Shown: in pieces, positions 63,496 to 64,000 of the stretch
Position numbering within the stretch: the first letter of the stretch is position 1
Layout: every line of letters begins with the position of its first letter
Assembly: GCF_000577615.1 (NCBI RefSeq)
Contig: NZ_CBXX010000019.1
Coordinates: 1 to 64,000, forward strand
Source: Herbaspirillum sp. RV1423
GTDB taxonomy: Bacteria > Pseudomonadota > Gammaproteobacteria > Burkholderiales > Burkholderiaceae_D
DNA: 64,000 nucleotides
Direction of reading: 5' to 3'
Translations under genes and position numbers: made by a program
Notes under the pieces: generated by a model
Seen by the model: the letters and a program-made list of their open reading frames with translations, nothing else
Told to the model about the DNA's origin: nothing
The model's database searches: none

Positions 63496-63948
63496 TCACG
63501 CTGCGTTGCGTTCCAGGCGATGCACGTTGTCGCTGTTGATTTCGATCTTGCGCGGTTTCAGCGCTTCGGGCACTTCACGCACCAGTTCGATGTTCAGCAG
63601 ACCGTTTTCCAGTTGCGCGCCGACGACCTTGATATGGTTGGCAAGCTGGAAGCGCTGTTCGAAATCGCGTGCGGCGATGCCGCGATGCAGGAAGGTCGGG
63701 GAACCTTCTTCCTTCTGTTTGCGACCGACGATTTTCAGTGTGTCGTTCTCGGCTTCGATGTCGATTTCAGCACTGGTGAAACCGGCCACGGCCATGGTAA
63801 TCCGGTATTTGTCGTCGGCAACCAGTTCGATGTTGTAAGGCGGGTAGCTCGGTTGCGAATCCGCGCGCTGCGCGTTGTCGAACAGTTGAGCCAGGCGATC
63901 GAAACCGATTGCGGAACGGTAGAGAGGGGAAAAGTCATAAGTACGCAT
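63496..63948 (-). CDS. Hsp20/IbpA-type small heat-shock protein
   Basis: The 150-residue protein begins MRTYDFSPLYRSAIGFDRL and has the alpha-crystallin domain (YPPYNIELVADDKYRITMAV, FEQRFQLANHIKVVGAQLENGLLNIELV) with the C-terminal IEI motif. It is IbpA-like: it binds denatured proteins to prevent aggregation. ATG 63948 follows a AAGGAT site. Regulation by sigma-32 or a ROSE-type RNA thermometer is common for the family but its leader lies mostly beyond the window. Confidence 0.94.
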   Translation of the reverse strand: MRTYDFSPLYRSAIGFDRLAQLFDNAQRADSQPSYPPYNIELVADDKYRITMAVAGFTSAEIDIEAENDTLKIVGRKQKEEGSPTFLHRGIAARDFEQRFQLANHIKVVGAQLENGLLNIELVREVPEALKPRKIEINSDNVHRLERNAA

Positions 63949-64000
63949 GGAAATATCCTTTCAAGATTAAGCGATATGAGCGCGAACCTCCATTGAGCAT

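Overview
The window is chromosomal DNA from a betaproteobacterium, most probably an Oxalobacteraceae member close to Herbaspirillum. The evidence is the high GC content, dense short operons, an NAD-linked fds formate dehydrogenase operon, a bioMNY operon, a gsi peptide operon and many LysR and solute-binding proteins. The assignment rests on gene content only, with no 16S rRNA or database search.

Layout. 1-588: 5' two thirds of etfB (minus). 898-2430: a chemoreceptor. 2462-8668: a LacI-regulated operon for a polar-amino-acid-type ABC importer with a KDG-type sugar kinase and a sugar isomerase. 8851-18396: the fds formate dehydrogenase genes, an oxalate/formate-type MFS carrier and a divergent one-component regulator. 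18412-21707: a LysR regulator, a tartrate/D-malate dehydrogenase and a lone TRAP binding protein. 21943-24309: an adhesin-E-like protein and an APC permease. 24449-24535: tRNA-Leu(CAA). About 24.6-28.8 kb: an AT-richer accessory segment next to this tRNA, with unrecognised genes, a frameshifted gene and an XRE regulator with likely operators. 28913-30649: a CsgG / DUF4810 / DUF799 lipoprotein trio. 30726-40302: an eight-gene operon for uptake and hydrolysis of peptides (RpiR regulator, isoaspartyl peptidase, GsiABCD, DmpA-type and M55 aminopeptidases). 40667-46231: a VOC protein, then a LysR regulator, MFS carrier, DUF2848 protein and amidase. 46442-50371: two unpartnered periplasmic binding proteins (LivK-like, TorT-like) and an MFS carrier. 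50463-55057: BioM-BioN-BioY with an acyl-CoA ligase and an atypical thiolase. 55101-63948: a nitroreductase, a secreted protein of uncertain class, parE, a lytic transglycosylase, parC, two small envelope proteins and an Hsp20 chaperone.

Much of the window deals with uptake of small organic compounds (formate/oxalate, tartrate/malate, peptides, amides, biotin), each with its own regulator, as expected for a soil or plant-associated heterotroph. Five intergenic copies of a hairpin repeat (GTCGTCCCGGCG...-type arms) lie between these units. The least explained parts are the ligase plus thiolase downstream of bioMNY, the lipoprotein trio, the MFS-DUF2848-amidase operon and the accessory segment beside tRNA-Leu.
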